From Symbiodinium natans (taxonomy: Eukaryota > Sar > Dinophyceae > Suessiales > Symbiodiniaceae), in the NCBI GenBank assembly GCA_905221605.1, contig CAJNDS010001101.1, forward strand, positions 85,001 to 105,000: a DNA stretch of 20,000 nt, in the 5' to 3' direction. The position numbers were made by a program, and so were the translations under genes. The number at the start of each line of letters is the position of its first letter. Positions within the stretch are counted from its first letter, which is position 1. Of the stretch, positions 13,401-20,000 are shown piece after piece. The notes below the pieces were generated by a model, which did not search any database, was not told where the DNA came from, and saw only the letters and a list, made by a program, of their open reading frames with translations.

Positions 13401-13498
13401 CCGTAACCAACAGCCCAACACCAAGACAACAAGTGCCACATGAGCGGGATATTCCTGTGCCAGGCGAAGCCCCTGGCATTTCTTAGGGGTGTAAAAAT

Positions 13499-13530
13499 GG
13501 GGGGGGGGGGGGGGGGGGTTTAGGGTTTAG
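13499..13530 (+). repeat. G20 run continuing into TTTAGGG
   Basis: Twenty G followed directly by TTTAGGGTTTAG. It sits in the proposed model D intron. Confidence 0.97.
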
Positions 13531-13593
13531 CTTTAAATCGCTAGGTCATAAACCCAAATCCCTGCACGATAGCCCAAAACCCTAAACCCTTAC

Positions 13594-13784
13594 CCTTGAA
13601 CCGGCCCATTGGATCCAACAACATTAAGACAACATTTTACTTGTCGTTCAAAATCCTTCTCATCGTTGTCAACAATATCCTTCGTTGTCGCAAGTGAGGT
13701 GGACCCAAGCGCCCACCCAGACAGCAAACAAAACAGCAACAACCATGAGCAGTCGATCCTTACAGTGCCGGGTGGCTTCGCCAT
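13594..13784 (-). CDS. Model D, first exon: signal peptide
   Basis: ATG at 13784 opens MAKPPGTVRIDCSWLLLFCL then LSGWALGSTSLA, a basic n-region, a hydrophobic core and a small-residue cleavage region, i.e. a classical signal peptide of about 32 residues. An acidic mature start (TTKDIVDNDEKDFERQ) and Cys-Cys follow. The frame ends at CAAGG|GTAAGG, a good donor that leads straight into TTTAGGG. The product is predicted to enter the secretory pathway; in an alga or apicomplexan-like cell this could also be a plastid or organelle route. The overlapping plus frame (13609-13803) is a shadow. Confidence 0.52.
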
Positions 13785-13796
13785 GCATGTTTTGTG

Positions 13797-14050
13797 GGTT
13801 TAGGGTTTAGGGTTTAGGGTTTAGGGTTTAGGGTTTAGGGTTAAGGGTCTAGAAGGGGGGCAATCTTTGGGGCCGACATAGGGGACAGGAGCTTAAAAGC
13901 GCCGAGGCGCTGAAGGCCATGCTGAAGATCAGCAGCCCCTGGGACATCACCTGGGGTTTAGGGTTTAGGGTTTAGGGTTTAGGGTTTAGAGTGTAGGGTT
14001 TAGGGTCTAGGGTTCAGGGTTTAGGGTTCAGGGTTTAGGGTTTAGGGTTA
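13797..14050 (+). repeat. Two TTTAGGG arrays
   Basis: 13797-13850 (seven units) and 13953-14050 (about thirteen units with GTGTAGGG, TCTAGGG and TTCAGGG variants). The ~100 bases between hold no clear exon. Confidence 0.95.
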
Positions 14051-14259
14051 GTAAGGTACCTGGGGTCCAATCTAGGGGTTCTACCTACGGGCTTCTTCCT
14101 TCTAAACTTGGGACTTAGGTAAGTGAGCAGGCTTCAGGGTTTAGGGTTGCATGGATAGATACAGATAGTTCGGCACTTACATGGCTTTATGCGACGGACC
14201 TTGGTAGCAAATCGGCAGGTGTTGCCCTGGTCACCCTGGTTGCAACCCTGCCAGTAAGT

Positions 14260-14397
14260 AAACCTAAACCCTAAACCCTAAACCCTAAACCCTGAACCCT
14301 AAACCCTAAACCCTAAACCCTAAACCCTAAACCCTAAACCCTAAACCCTAAACCCTAAACCCTAAACCCTAAACCCTAAACCCTAAACCCTAAACCC
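14260..14397 (-). repeat. CCCTAAA array, 19-20 units
   Basis: Almost perfect heptamers with one CCCTGAA. One of the longest pure C-strand arrays in the window. Confidence 0.97.
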
Positions 14398-14499
14398 GAC
14401 CCAAAACCCCAAACCCATGAGCCTTCGAGTAGACCCTGATCTGCCCTAGGCCCTGAACTCCGAATCCTTGAGCGCGCACCTAAAACCGAACACTTCAGA

Positions 14500-14626
14500 G
14501 TTCAAAACCCTAAGCCCTATAAGCCCTATACGCCCTATAAGACCTATAAGCCCTATAAACCCTATAAGCCCTAAGCCCCAAGCCCTAGGGTTTAGGGTTT
14601 AGGGTTTAGGGTTTAGGGTTTAGGGC
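14500..14626. repeat. Tail-to-tail junction: CCCTATAAG units then TTTAGGG
   Basis: CCCTATAAG/CCCTAAG units end in AAGCCCTAGGGTTTAGGG, so the C-strand and G-strand blocks meet with no DNA between them at a CCCTAGGG palindrome near 14585. Confidence 0.92.
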
Positions 14627-14648
14627 CTAAACCACTAAACCAAACCCC

Positions 14649-14918
14649 ATGGGTTCCCCCCAGACAAAGAAGACGCCGGAATTGGCCTTTTTTGTGTCCC
14701 CCAAGCCGTATAAGGCCCAGGCGCTCAAACCCCAAGCCCTGAAATCTTCAGGCCGTCATTTTCGACTAAGCCCTTTCTTAGTTGCTGAGTTCACAAGCCC
14801 CAAAAAAGTGTACATTTTTAGTCTCGTAGAAATGATAGTATCCCAAAAAGTGTAAAGCGCACTCTTTCAGCTACTATAAGCTTTAGAAGTTCACACCTAA
14901 AGCTCCCTATTCCCTTTG
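14649..14918 (+). other. Unique stretch, weak coding signal
   Basis: A 68-codon plus frame (MGSPQTKKTPELAFFVSPKP...) with AT-rich 3' half. No splice signal or motif convinces me. Confidence 0.2.
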
Positions 14919-14919
14919 G

Positions 14920-15067
14920 TTTAGGGTTAGGGTTTAGGGTTTAGGGTTTAGGGTTTAGGTTTAGGGTTTAGGGTTTAGGGTTTAGGGTTTAGGGTTTAGG
15001 GTTTAGGGTTTAGGGTTTAGGGTTTAGGGTTTAGGGTTTAGGGTTTAGGGTTTAGGGTTTAGGGTTT
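14920..15067 (+). repeat. TTTAGGG array, about 20 units
   Basis: Near-perfect heptamers with two one-base deletions at the start. Confidence 0.97.
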
Positions 15068-15071
15068 CTGG

Positions 15072-15141
15072 GTCGGGGCTTGGAAATTCAGCGGCGGCAC
15101 CGGCAGCAGGCTCCCCGGAAGCATGGAGGCAAAAAGTGGCA
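15072..15141 (-). CDS. Exon-like island, Ala-rich
   Basis: After CCGCCGAG|G the minus frame reads AATFCLHASGEPAAGAAAEF then PSPDPE. G-strand repeats lie on both sides. Modest support. Confidence 0.27.
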
Positions 15142-15151
15142 GCCTCGGCGG

Positions 15152-15660
15152 GTTAGGGTTTAGGGGTTAGGTGGGTTGTGAGTTGTGAGTTGTGAGTTGA
15201 GGGTTGAGGGTTTAGGGTTTAGGGTTAGGTGGGGGATTCCGAAATTATGGTACCTTATTGGGGTCCTTGTTATCCGGGGATCCTTCTATTTAGGGATCTA
15301 TACTGGGCCCCCCCCCCCCCCCCAGGTGGGTTGAGGGTGAGGGTTGAGTGTTTGAGGGACCTGGTTTTGGATTTTTGCCTTAGTTTCCTCAGCTCTAAAC
15401 CCTAAACCCTAAACCCTAAGCCCTAAACCCTAAACTAGGCCCTAAACCCTTTGTTCTATACTACCACGTCTCCTGAACGCGGGCCGCCCCGCGCCGTAGG
15501 CCGTCTTGACACCTCAGTGGTCCTTCCACCCCAAACCGTGAAGTTAGGTTTCAGGTTTTAGGTTTTAGGATTTAGGTTTTAGGTTTTAGTTTTTAGTCTT
15601 TAGGTTTTAGGTTTTAGGTGTAATTATAAGGATTTAGGGATTAGGGTTTAGGGTTTAGCC
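15152..15660. repeat. Mixed arrays, C16 run and a TTTTAGGT array
   Basis: TTGTGAG/TTTAGGG units to 15235; C16 at 15308-15323; CCCTAAA at 15396-15450; TTTTAGG(T/A) octamers at 15545-15615, then TTTAGGG to 15657. The GC-rich island 15451-15540 has an open minus frame (VSRRPTARGGPRSGDVVV) of low complexity. Confidence 0.85.
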
Positions 15661-15812
15661 CTGTAACCTGCACCCGGAATAGGTTGGGGTTGGGGTAGGG
15701 CCAGGTAGGCAGTTGGGGTAGGCGCTGCTACCCTCACCACATTGGGGAGGGTTGTGGTACCCAACCCAATGCCCAACTCTTTGGGTCGAACGCCTTCGTT
15801 TGCCCCGCCCAG

Positions 15813-16490
15813 GTGTCCCTCATCGCCATGTGGGCTCAGCCGTGCCCAGCGTTTTTTCTTAAGGGTTTACGCTCCCCAAAAAGCCTCTTCGAGTGGTGCG
15901 CAAGGGGAACCGTGCCAAAGTGGGTCCACGCCTCACGAAAATCGTGGGCGGAGATCAGTTGTGCGAGTCGCATGCAAACACTGTTAAAAGGTGTTTGCGT
16001 CGATCGGGGATGCTGGGGAACTCATCCGCCAGCAGGGGCATATCGACGGCTTAGCAGCTGAGTTTCTCACACAGCATTTGGGTATCGAAGCGATTGTCTC
16101 TGCATTTGCTTCGTACCGTAGACGCTACGAAGATCGGGTTCAGCCAAAAGAGCTCTTCAACCAGAAGGACTTTCTTCTGCCGGGGTAAAAAGCAGTTCTG
16201 CCTGCAAACACACAACATATCCGCGCACAAATGTCGGGTTTTTTGGGTTTGCAAGCTTGCCATTCCTCTGGACACTACCAGACACCACCTCTCATCACCC
16301 GAACTGGACGCGAAAAAACTCGGGTTTTTGCTGCTTTCTGCTTGGTATTCCCGTGTTTCGGCGACGCCATGTTCAACTGGAAAAAACACGATTTCATCGC
16401 CCCTGCCATGCTTCTCAAAAACTGCCCCGACAAGAAGCGGGGCAAACGATGGTGGTCAACCCAACTCTTTGTGTGGGGTCTGGGGTTGGC
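15813..16490 (+). pseudogene. Heptamer-free coding block, apparently frame-broken
   Basis: The longest stretch without telomeric repeats. Frame 3 reads MWAQPCPAFFLKGLRSPKSL then FEWCARGTVPKWVHASRKSW to about 15989. One base later frame 1 takes over (VFASIGDAGELIRQQGHIDG, LAAEFLTQHLGIEAIVSAFA, SYRRRYEDRVQPKELFNQKD) to a TAA at 16186. Frames 2 and 1 continue after it (VFWVCKLAIPLDTTRHHLSS; later FGDAMFNWKKHDFIAPAMLL). A one-base shift at AAAAGG, a stop and a further shift suggest a decayed, possibly retrocopied gene. Short introns with AAAAG|GTG are the alternative. No family recognised; the minus frame 16051-16389 reads worse. Confidence 0.42.
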
Positions 16491-16693
16491 TTTAGGCTTT
16501 AGGGCCTTTTCTGGGCTTGCTTTAGGGTTTAGGGTACTGAGCTTGAGGTTTTAAGGCTAAACGAAAAGTCAAACATTCTCATAACGTTATGGGATCCAAT
16601 GGGTGGGTGGATCGATATTCGATACCGGAGTAAGGAGCTCTACTAGTGAAATGCTTGGACTTGGGATGCTGAACCCCAAACCCTAAACCCTAA
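16487..16693. repeat. Short TTTAGGG and CCCTAAA blocks
   Basis: Degenerate G-strand units at 16487-16540 and three C-strand units at 16674-16693. The ~130 bases between show no gene. Confidence 0.85.
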
Positions 16694-16711
16694 GTGGCTA
16701 ATCCATTAAAC

Positions 16712-16775
16712 CCTCAGCAGTTTGGTTTTCGGCCAAGGAACAGAACGAAAGCCGCTGCCTCGCAAGCTCCCGAGC
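16712..16775 (-). CDS. Exon-like island with heptamer-like donor
   Basis: Acceptor CTAAAGCCAG|G, donor GCTGAGG|GTTTAA. Sixty-four bases give ARELARQRLSFCSLAENQTA then E plus one base. Helix-like composition. A second open frame (GSGACEAAAFVLFLGRKPNC) shares the acceptor. Gene unknown. Confidence 0.42.
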
Positions 16776-16779
16776 CTGG

Positions 16780-16956
16780 CTTTAGGGTTTTGCCTTAGGG
16801 TTTAGGCCGGGTTTAGGGTTTAGAGTTCTTTGGGTCCTTTGGGTCCTTTGGGTTTCCAAGTCTTGGTTGAGGGTCTAGGGCTTGGGGGTTTGAGACTTTA
16901 GGGTTTAAAACCTTCAAAGACGATGTGCGTCCCAAAGCCCCCCCCCCCCCCCCCCC
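16780..16956 (+). repeat. Degenerate TTTAGGG, TTTGGGTCC triplication and C19 run
   Basis: TTTGGGTCC repeats around 16838-16855; C19 at 16938-16956. Confidence 0.85.
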
Positions 16957-17022
16957 ATACGTATCCTAAGCCTGCAGCCTAGCAAGCAAGCTGGGCAGAA
17001 GCTGGACTTTGCGATGCCTCAC

Positions 17023-17290
17023 ACTAAACCCTAAGCCCGGACTCTAAACCCTAAACCGAACCAAGGCCCTTTGCAAAAAGGCCCTAGGACGACTTGAAAA
17101 CACCCCAAGAAGCACCTGGGAACCCTACCCTAAACCCTACACCCTAAACCCTCTCAAATCTCAAAACCCCAAAATTTCCACCTCTGAACCTTCAACACTC
17201 AAGCCCAAATCCCTAAACCCTTAAACCTAAAGTCCCGAACCCCAAACACTAAGCCTAGACCCTAAACCCTAAACCCTGAACCCTAAACAC
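17023..17290 (-). repeat. Degenerate CCCTAAA sequence
   Basis: Interrupted C-strand units over about 270 bp, the best runs being 17116-17152 and 17256-17290. Confidence 0.85.
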
Positions 17291-17291
17291 T

Positions 17292-17398
17292 ATGGGGCTC
17301 TCAGGGAACTCGCCTGCCAGCAGGCGCAGTCCAGGACCCCGGAGCGCGAAGCGCGCCGACTCTGCGCGGTTCTCTCGGGCACCTTGCAAGGAACGTCC
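17292..17398 (-). CDS. Exon-like island, Arg/Ser-rich
   Basis: Between C-left and G-right repeats. The minus frame reads KDVPCKVPERTAQSRRASRS then GVLDCACWQASSLRAP and a stop at 17292-17294. TTGCAAG|G is an acceptor and CTGGCAG|GCGAGT a possible GC donor. GC-rich compared with its surroundings. Confidence 0.38.
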
Positions 17399-17476
17399 TT
17401 AGGGTTTAGGGTTTAGGGTTTGGGGTTTGGGGTTTGGGGTTTGGGGTTTGGGGTTTGGGGTTTAGGGTTTAGGCTT
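17398..17476 (+). repeat. TTTAGGG-TTTGGGG-TTTAGGG array
   Basis: Three TTTAGGG, six consecutive TTTGGGG (17419-17460), then TTTAGGG again. Confidence 0.97.
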
Positions 17477-17943
17477 TACCCGAAGGCTCCAATCTAGTTC
17501 CGTTCTTAGGGTTCGTAGTAGGGGTTCTAGTATACTACCCGAAACAGGTACTGCACAGGAGCCTTTGGGTATGGTTAAGGGTTGAGGGTTTAGGGTGCAG
17601 TCTTAGAGTAGGGCTTCGTGGCTTTGCTGGGAGGGGTGGGTTAGAGTCTTTGCGGTTTAGGGTTCAGGCTTTAGGGTTTAGGGGGGTCTTCATTACAGGG
17701 CTGTAGAGTTATAGTGGCGCCCTCCCAGAGTATGTAATTTGAGACCTTGGTCGGGATAGCCAGGGTTTTTTGGTGCTAGCAAGGTATTGCTCTGCTTCAA
17801 GAGCTATAGGTCTGGGCTTTCGGGTTGAGGCAGCAATCCTAAACCCTAAACCCGCTTCGTGGCTTAAGAAAAGGGTTCGGTACTTGGCTTACGGGTTGAA
17901 GCGGAGTTTATGGGCATGGGGTTTCCAGGGATATGATTTGTTA
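17477..17943. other. Stretch with scattered single heptamers
   Basis: Isolated TTTAGGG or CCCTAAA units around 17581, 17655 and 17838. No reading frame or structure that I can support. Confidence 0.5.
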
Positions 17944-17955
17944 CCCTAAACAGCA

Positions 17956-18070
17956 ACCCCTAACCCTAAACCCTAAACCCTAAACCCTAAACCCTAAACC
18001 CTAAACCCTAAACCCTAAACCCTAAACCCTAAACCCTAAACCCTAAACCCTAAACCCTAAACCCTAAACC
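17956..18070 (-). repeat. CCCTAAA array, about 16 units
   Basis: Near-perfect. On the minus strand it begins exactly at the donor of the 18070-18136 exon (TTGCG|GTTTAGGG). Confidence 0.97.
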
Positions 18071-18136
18071 GCAAAAGGAAGCCAACGCATCGAAGCAGTG
18101 GCTCCGCGTGCCTTCGTCGGCCGACGAGCCGATGAC
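18070..18136 (-). CDS. Exon-like island between opposed telomeric arrays
   Basis: The acceptor GAAACGTCGAG|G lies about 20 bp after a CCCCAAA/CCCTAAA array, and the donor TTTTGCG|GTTTAG is the first base pairs of another. The 67-bp exon encodes VIGSSADEGTRSHCFDALAS then FC plus one base. It is the clearest example of the array-exon-array pattern. Gene unknown. Confidence 0.45.
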
Positions 18137-18156
18137 CTCGACGTTTCAAGGTGGGT

Positions 18157-18276
18157 GTTTAGGGTTTAGGGTTTAGGGTTTAGGGTTTAGGGTTTAGGGT
18201 TTGGGGTTTGGGGTTTGGGGTTTGGGGTTTGGGGTTTGGGGTTTGGGGTTTGGGGTTTGGGGTTTGGGGTTTGGGG
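18157..18276 (+). repeat. TTTAGGG x6 switching to TTTGGGG x11
   Basis: A sharp change of unit at 18200. The eleven TTTGGGG units (18200-18276) are perfect. Each strand-specific run of four or more G4 tracts could form a quadruplex. Confidence 0.97.
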
Positions 18277-18399
18277 TACTTGGGAGGTCTGTCGACTTCG
18301 TAAGTAGGGTTAGTGGGGTGGGCTATGGGATTACAAGAAGGTTTCTAGGGGATACTGAGTAGACTGACCAAGTCCAAAAAAAGAGCCCCCAAGTACAGG

Positions 18400-18520
18400 G
18401 TATGAGGGCCTGAGTTTGCATGTTTTATGGGGGTTTATAGGGTTTTTGTTCGGGTGTACCGGCTTTATAGGGTTTTTAGGGTTTTGACAGGCTTTATATA
18501 GGGTTTAATAGGGCCTGGGA
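18400..18520 (+). repeat. Degenerate TTTATAGGG units
   Basis: GGGTTTATAGGGTTTTT, CTTTATAGGGTTTTTAGGG and CTTTATATAGGGTTTAATAGGG. No coding signal. Confidence 0.6.
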
Positions 18521-18602
18521 TTGTCGAACTCAACATCCGAACCCTTCTGCCTCCATAGCCCGAAAGTGCGGCCCGAAGTGCTATTTGGGCAGTTCCCAAA
18601 CT

Positions 18603-18749
18603 ACTTGGAGGCTCATGGTAGTACTTACTAACCGATTCATAACTGTACTTATAACTCTACTTGTATCCATATTAGGGCACTTAAGGGGCTTATAAAGTGG
18701 GTTAGAAGTACAGCTATAAGTGGTTCAAAGGTACCATGAACCTCCAAGT
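18603..18749. mobile_element. Foldback family 1, 147-bp copy with 9-bp target duplication
   Basis: ACTTGGAGGCTCATGGTA at the left and TACCATGAACCTCCAAGT at the right, with inverted repeats extending inward. The 9-bp sequence TCCCAAACT is present immediately outside both ends (18594-18602 and 18750-18758). A 9-bp duplication fits Mutator-like elements; the element has no transposase and must be non-autonomous. Confidence 0.9.
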
Positions 18750-18758
18750 TCCCAAACT

Positions 18759-18994
18759 CGAGGTACCCCGAAGAGGGCCGCGGGGGATGAACGGGAGCAG
18801 ATGAGAGGCGCGACAAGCGGCCTGCCTATGTCCCAAACGTTTGCTCGAAGTTCTGGGAGAGAAGCGTAGGATGCCCAAAAAACCGCCACCCCAAACTACC
18901 CCCGGCTATTTGGGCCTTACTTGGGGGAAGGGGCCTGGGTAGCTTCTGTACGCCAACCCCTAAAGACTGAACCCTTACGATCCTACAACGCAAG
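18759..18994. other. Unique stretch
   Basis: On the minus strand CTACGCTTCTCTCCCAG| is a good acceptor for a short frame NFEQTFGT. Otherwise nothing convincing. Confidence 0.25.
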
Positions 18995-19062
18995 GATTTA
19001 GGGTTAAGGGTTTAAGGGTTGAGGGTTTAGGGTTTAGAGTTTAGCCTGGTTCAGGTTTAGGG
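18995..19062 (+). repeat. Degenerate TTTAGGG block
   Basis: Six to seven interrupted units. The next 270 bases (to 19330) contain a plus frame MMKSECFGFDVWVFVLHLDP... with no supporting splice site. Confidence 0.85.
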
Positions 19063-19329
19063 TGTAGGGGTTCGCGCCGTCTAACTACAGCTTGGTATCT
19101 TACCTGAGAGTCCCAGGAACACCCCAAAAGCCAAAACGCCAACCCTACCTTGATGAAATCGGAGTGTTTTGGGTTTGATGTTTGGGTATTTGTTTTGCAC
19201 CTTGATCCTTGCTATGAATTAAGGCGTCTTGGGATCTGTGGGTGCATGTGCTTCAAGGGGATTTTGAGATCTTTGGATGGCATCCGTGTTGGCTGTTCCT
19301 GTCTGCTCTTTAAAGGTCCCTCCCCAATC

Positions 19330-19382
19330 CCAAAACCCCAAACCAAAAACCCTAAACCCTACACCCTAAACCCCAAACCCAA
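19330..19382 (-). repeat. CCCTAAA block
   Basis: Six to seven units, several CCCCAAA. Confidence 0.92.
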
Positions 19383-19729
19383 GTCTGGAAGCTGTTTGGG
19401 CTTGGGGTCCTGAGTCTGGGTGCACGGCCTTGAACTGCAGACCAAACGCCGCGATGTACACGGAATTTGTCAACACACCTGCGAAGAGACTGCAGGAGAT
19501 CATGGCGTTACGTAGATTATTTTATTATTATTATTTTTTCTTGGGGGGGGGGGTGGTTAAGGGCTTAGGATGGGAGCGCAAGGCTTTTAGATGTTTGCGG
19601 CTGGGCTTTAGGGGGGTGAGGGATTGGGCAGTGTGCGAGGGGGGAATTTTCAGGCGCCGCAAATAGTCAGGACCAGTCTCGTCCTCGGAGTTCGGAGATG
19701 AGCCCTACCTGAAAGCTATGGCATTGGCT

Positions 19730-19750
19730 ACTTGGAGGTTCATGGTACTT
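19730..19750 (+). mobile_element. Solo end of foldback family 1
   Basis: ACTTGGAGGTTCATGGTACT is identical to the consensus left end. The rest of the element is missing. Confidence 0.75.
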
Positions 19751-19894
19751 GTCCGGCGGGGCCTCGGGCCGAAGGTGTACAAGTTGTGAGAGCAGGCACC
19801 CCCCCTCCAAGTCCTCCCCGCACCCAGAGCCAATTGCCTCAAATGGCTACCCCCCCTTGGCACCCCTCTCAAGCAGGCGCCCATCCCCCTTTTT

Positions 19895-20000
19895 CTTCTC
19901 CACCCCCCCACCCCCCCCACCCCCCCCCCCCCCCACCCCCCCCCCCCCCCCACCCCCCCCACCCCCCCCCACCCCCCCCACCCCCCCCAACCCCCCCCAC
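19895..20000 (+). repeat. C-rich low-complexity tract at the window end
   Basis: Runs of C7-C14 separated by single A. The G-rich minus frame over it (19705-19962) is not a gene. Confidence 0.95.

Noticed and set aside
16094-16495. 133-codon plus-strand ORF, the longest in the window
   Set aside because: Its first third is a shadow of the better frame at 15991-16188; only the middle part looks protein-like, so it is folded into the frame-broken block.
18277-18310. Further foldback family 1 end (TACTTGGGAGG)
   Set aside because: Only about ten bases agree, and no right end follows.
19705-19962. 85-codon minus-strand ORF rich in Gly
   Set aside because: Its first part is a poly-G/C tract (GGVGGGGGWGGGG); not a gene.
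1-20000. Window as a true chromosome end
   Set aside because: Telomeric blocks occur in both orientations throughout and are separated by unique DNA; no terminal array is present.

Overview
Nuclear eukaryotic DNA, almost certainly from a protist or alga with plant-type TTTAGGG telomeres. Nothing bacterial or viral is visible: there are no operons, no ribosome binding sites and no ORF longer than about 130 codons. About sixty separate blocks of TTTAGGG/CCCTAAA or close variants are scattered over the whole 20 kb in both orientations, roughly one per 300 bp. Many are only 2-6 units long; the longest run 100-400 bp. Between them are unique islands of 60-250 bp, homopolymer G/C runs of up to 20, TA microsatellites and short foldback elements. 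Telomere-like heptamers dispersed through a genome are known from coccidia such as Eimeria, and TTTAGGG telomeres from chromerids, dinoflagellates and green-lineage algae. I favour an alveolate but cannot name the organism. The CAG tracts typical of Eimeria coding DNA are absent.

The islands look like short exons, mostly on the minus strand, and the heptamer blocks sit in the introns. In several places neighbouring islands join in one reading frame through canonical GT...AG junctions. The best model (B) has ten exons from about 9995 down to about 8170. Others are model A (1896-1151, with weaker downstream exons to 63), model C (12231-11855) and model D (a signal-peptide exon at 13784-13594, then 13259 leftward). 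No product is recognisable by eye. Model B would encode a protein with hydrophobic segments and a Cys/His cluster; model D begins like a secreted protein. Splice sites were chosen by hand, so exon edges are predictions.

Layout: 1-2300, model A exons between 8-bp variant arrays, including 33 units of TTTGAGGG. 2300-4450, coding-like islands, two foldback elements and many short arrays. 4450-8170, weaker islands of ambiguous strand plus two ~150-bp inverted-repeat elements. 8170-10380, model B. 10480-12620, model C and single exons, then a purine-rich tract. 12620-13800, model D. 13800-15660, mostly heptamer arrays. 15740-16490, the longest heptamer-free coding-like block (plus strand, frame-broken). 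16500-18300, arrays with two good minus exons and TTTGGGG variants. 18300-20000, another inverted-repeat element and a C-rich end.

Main observation: on the coding strand the best exons tend to have CCCTAAA repeats just upstream of the 3' splice site and GTTTAGGG repeats at or just after the 5' splice site. Introns therefore often carry complementary telomeric repeats at their two ends and could fold into hairpins. The heptamer itself contains both a GT donor (G|GTTTAG) and an acceptor-like TTTAG|G.
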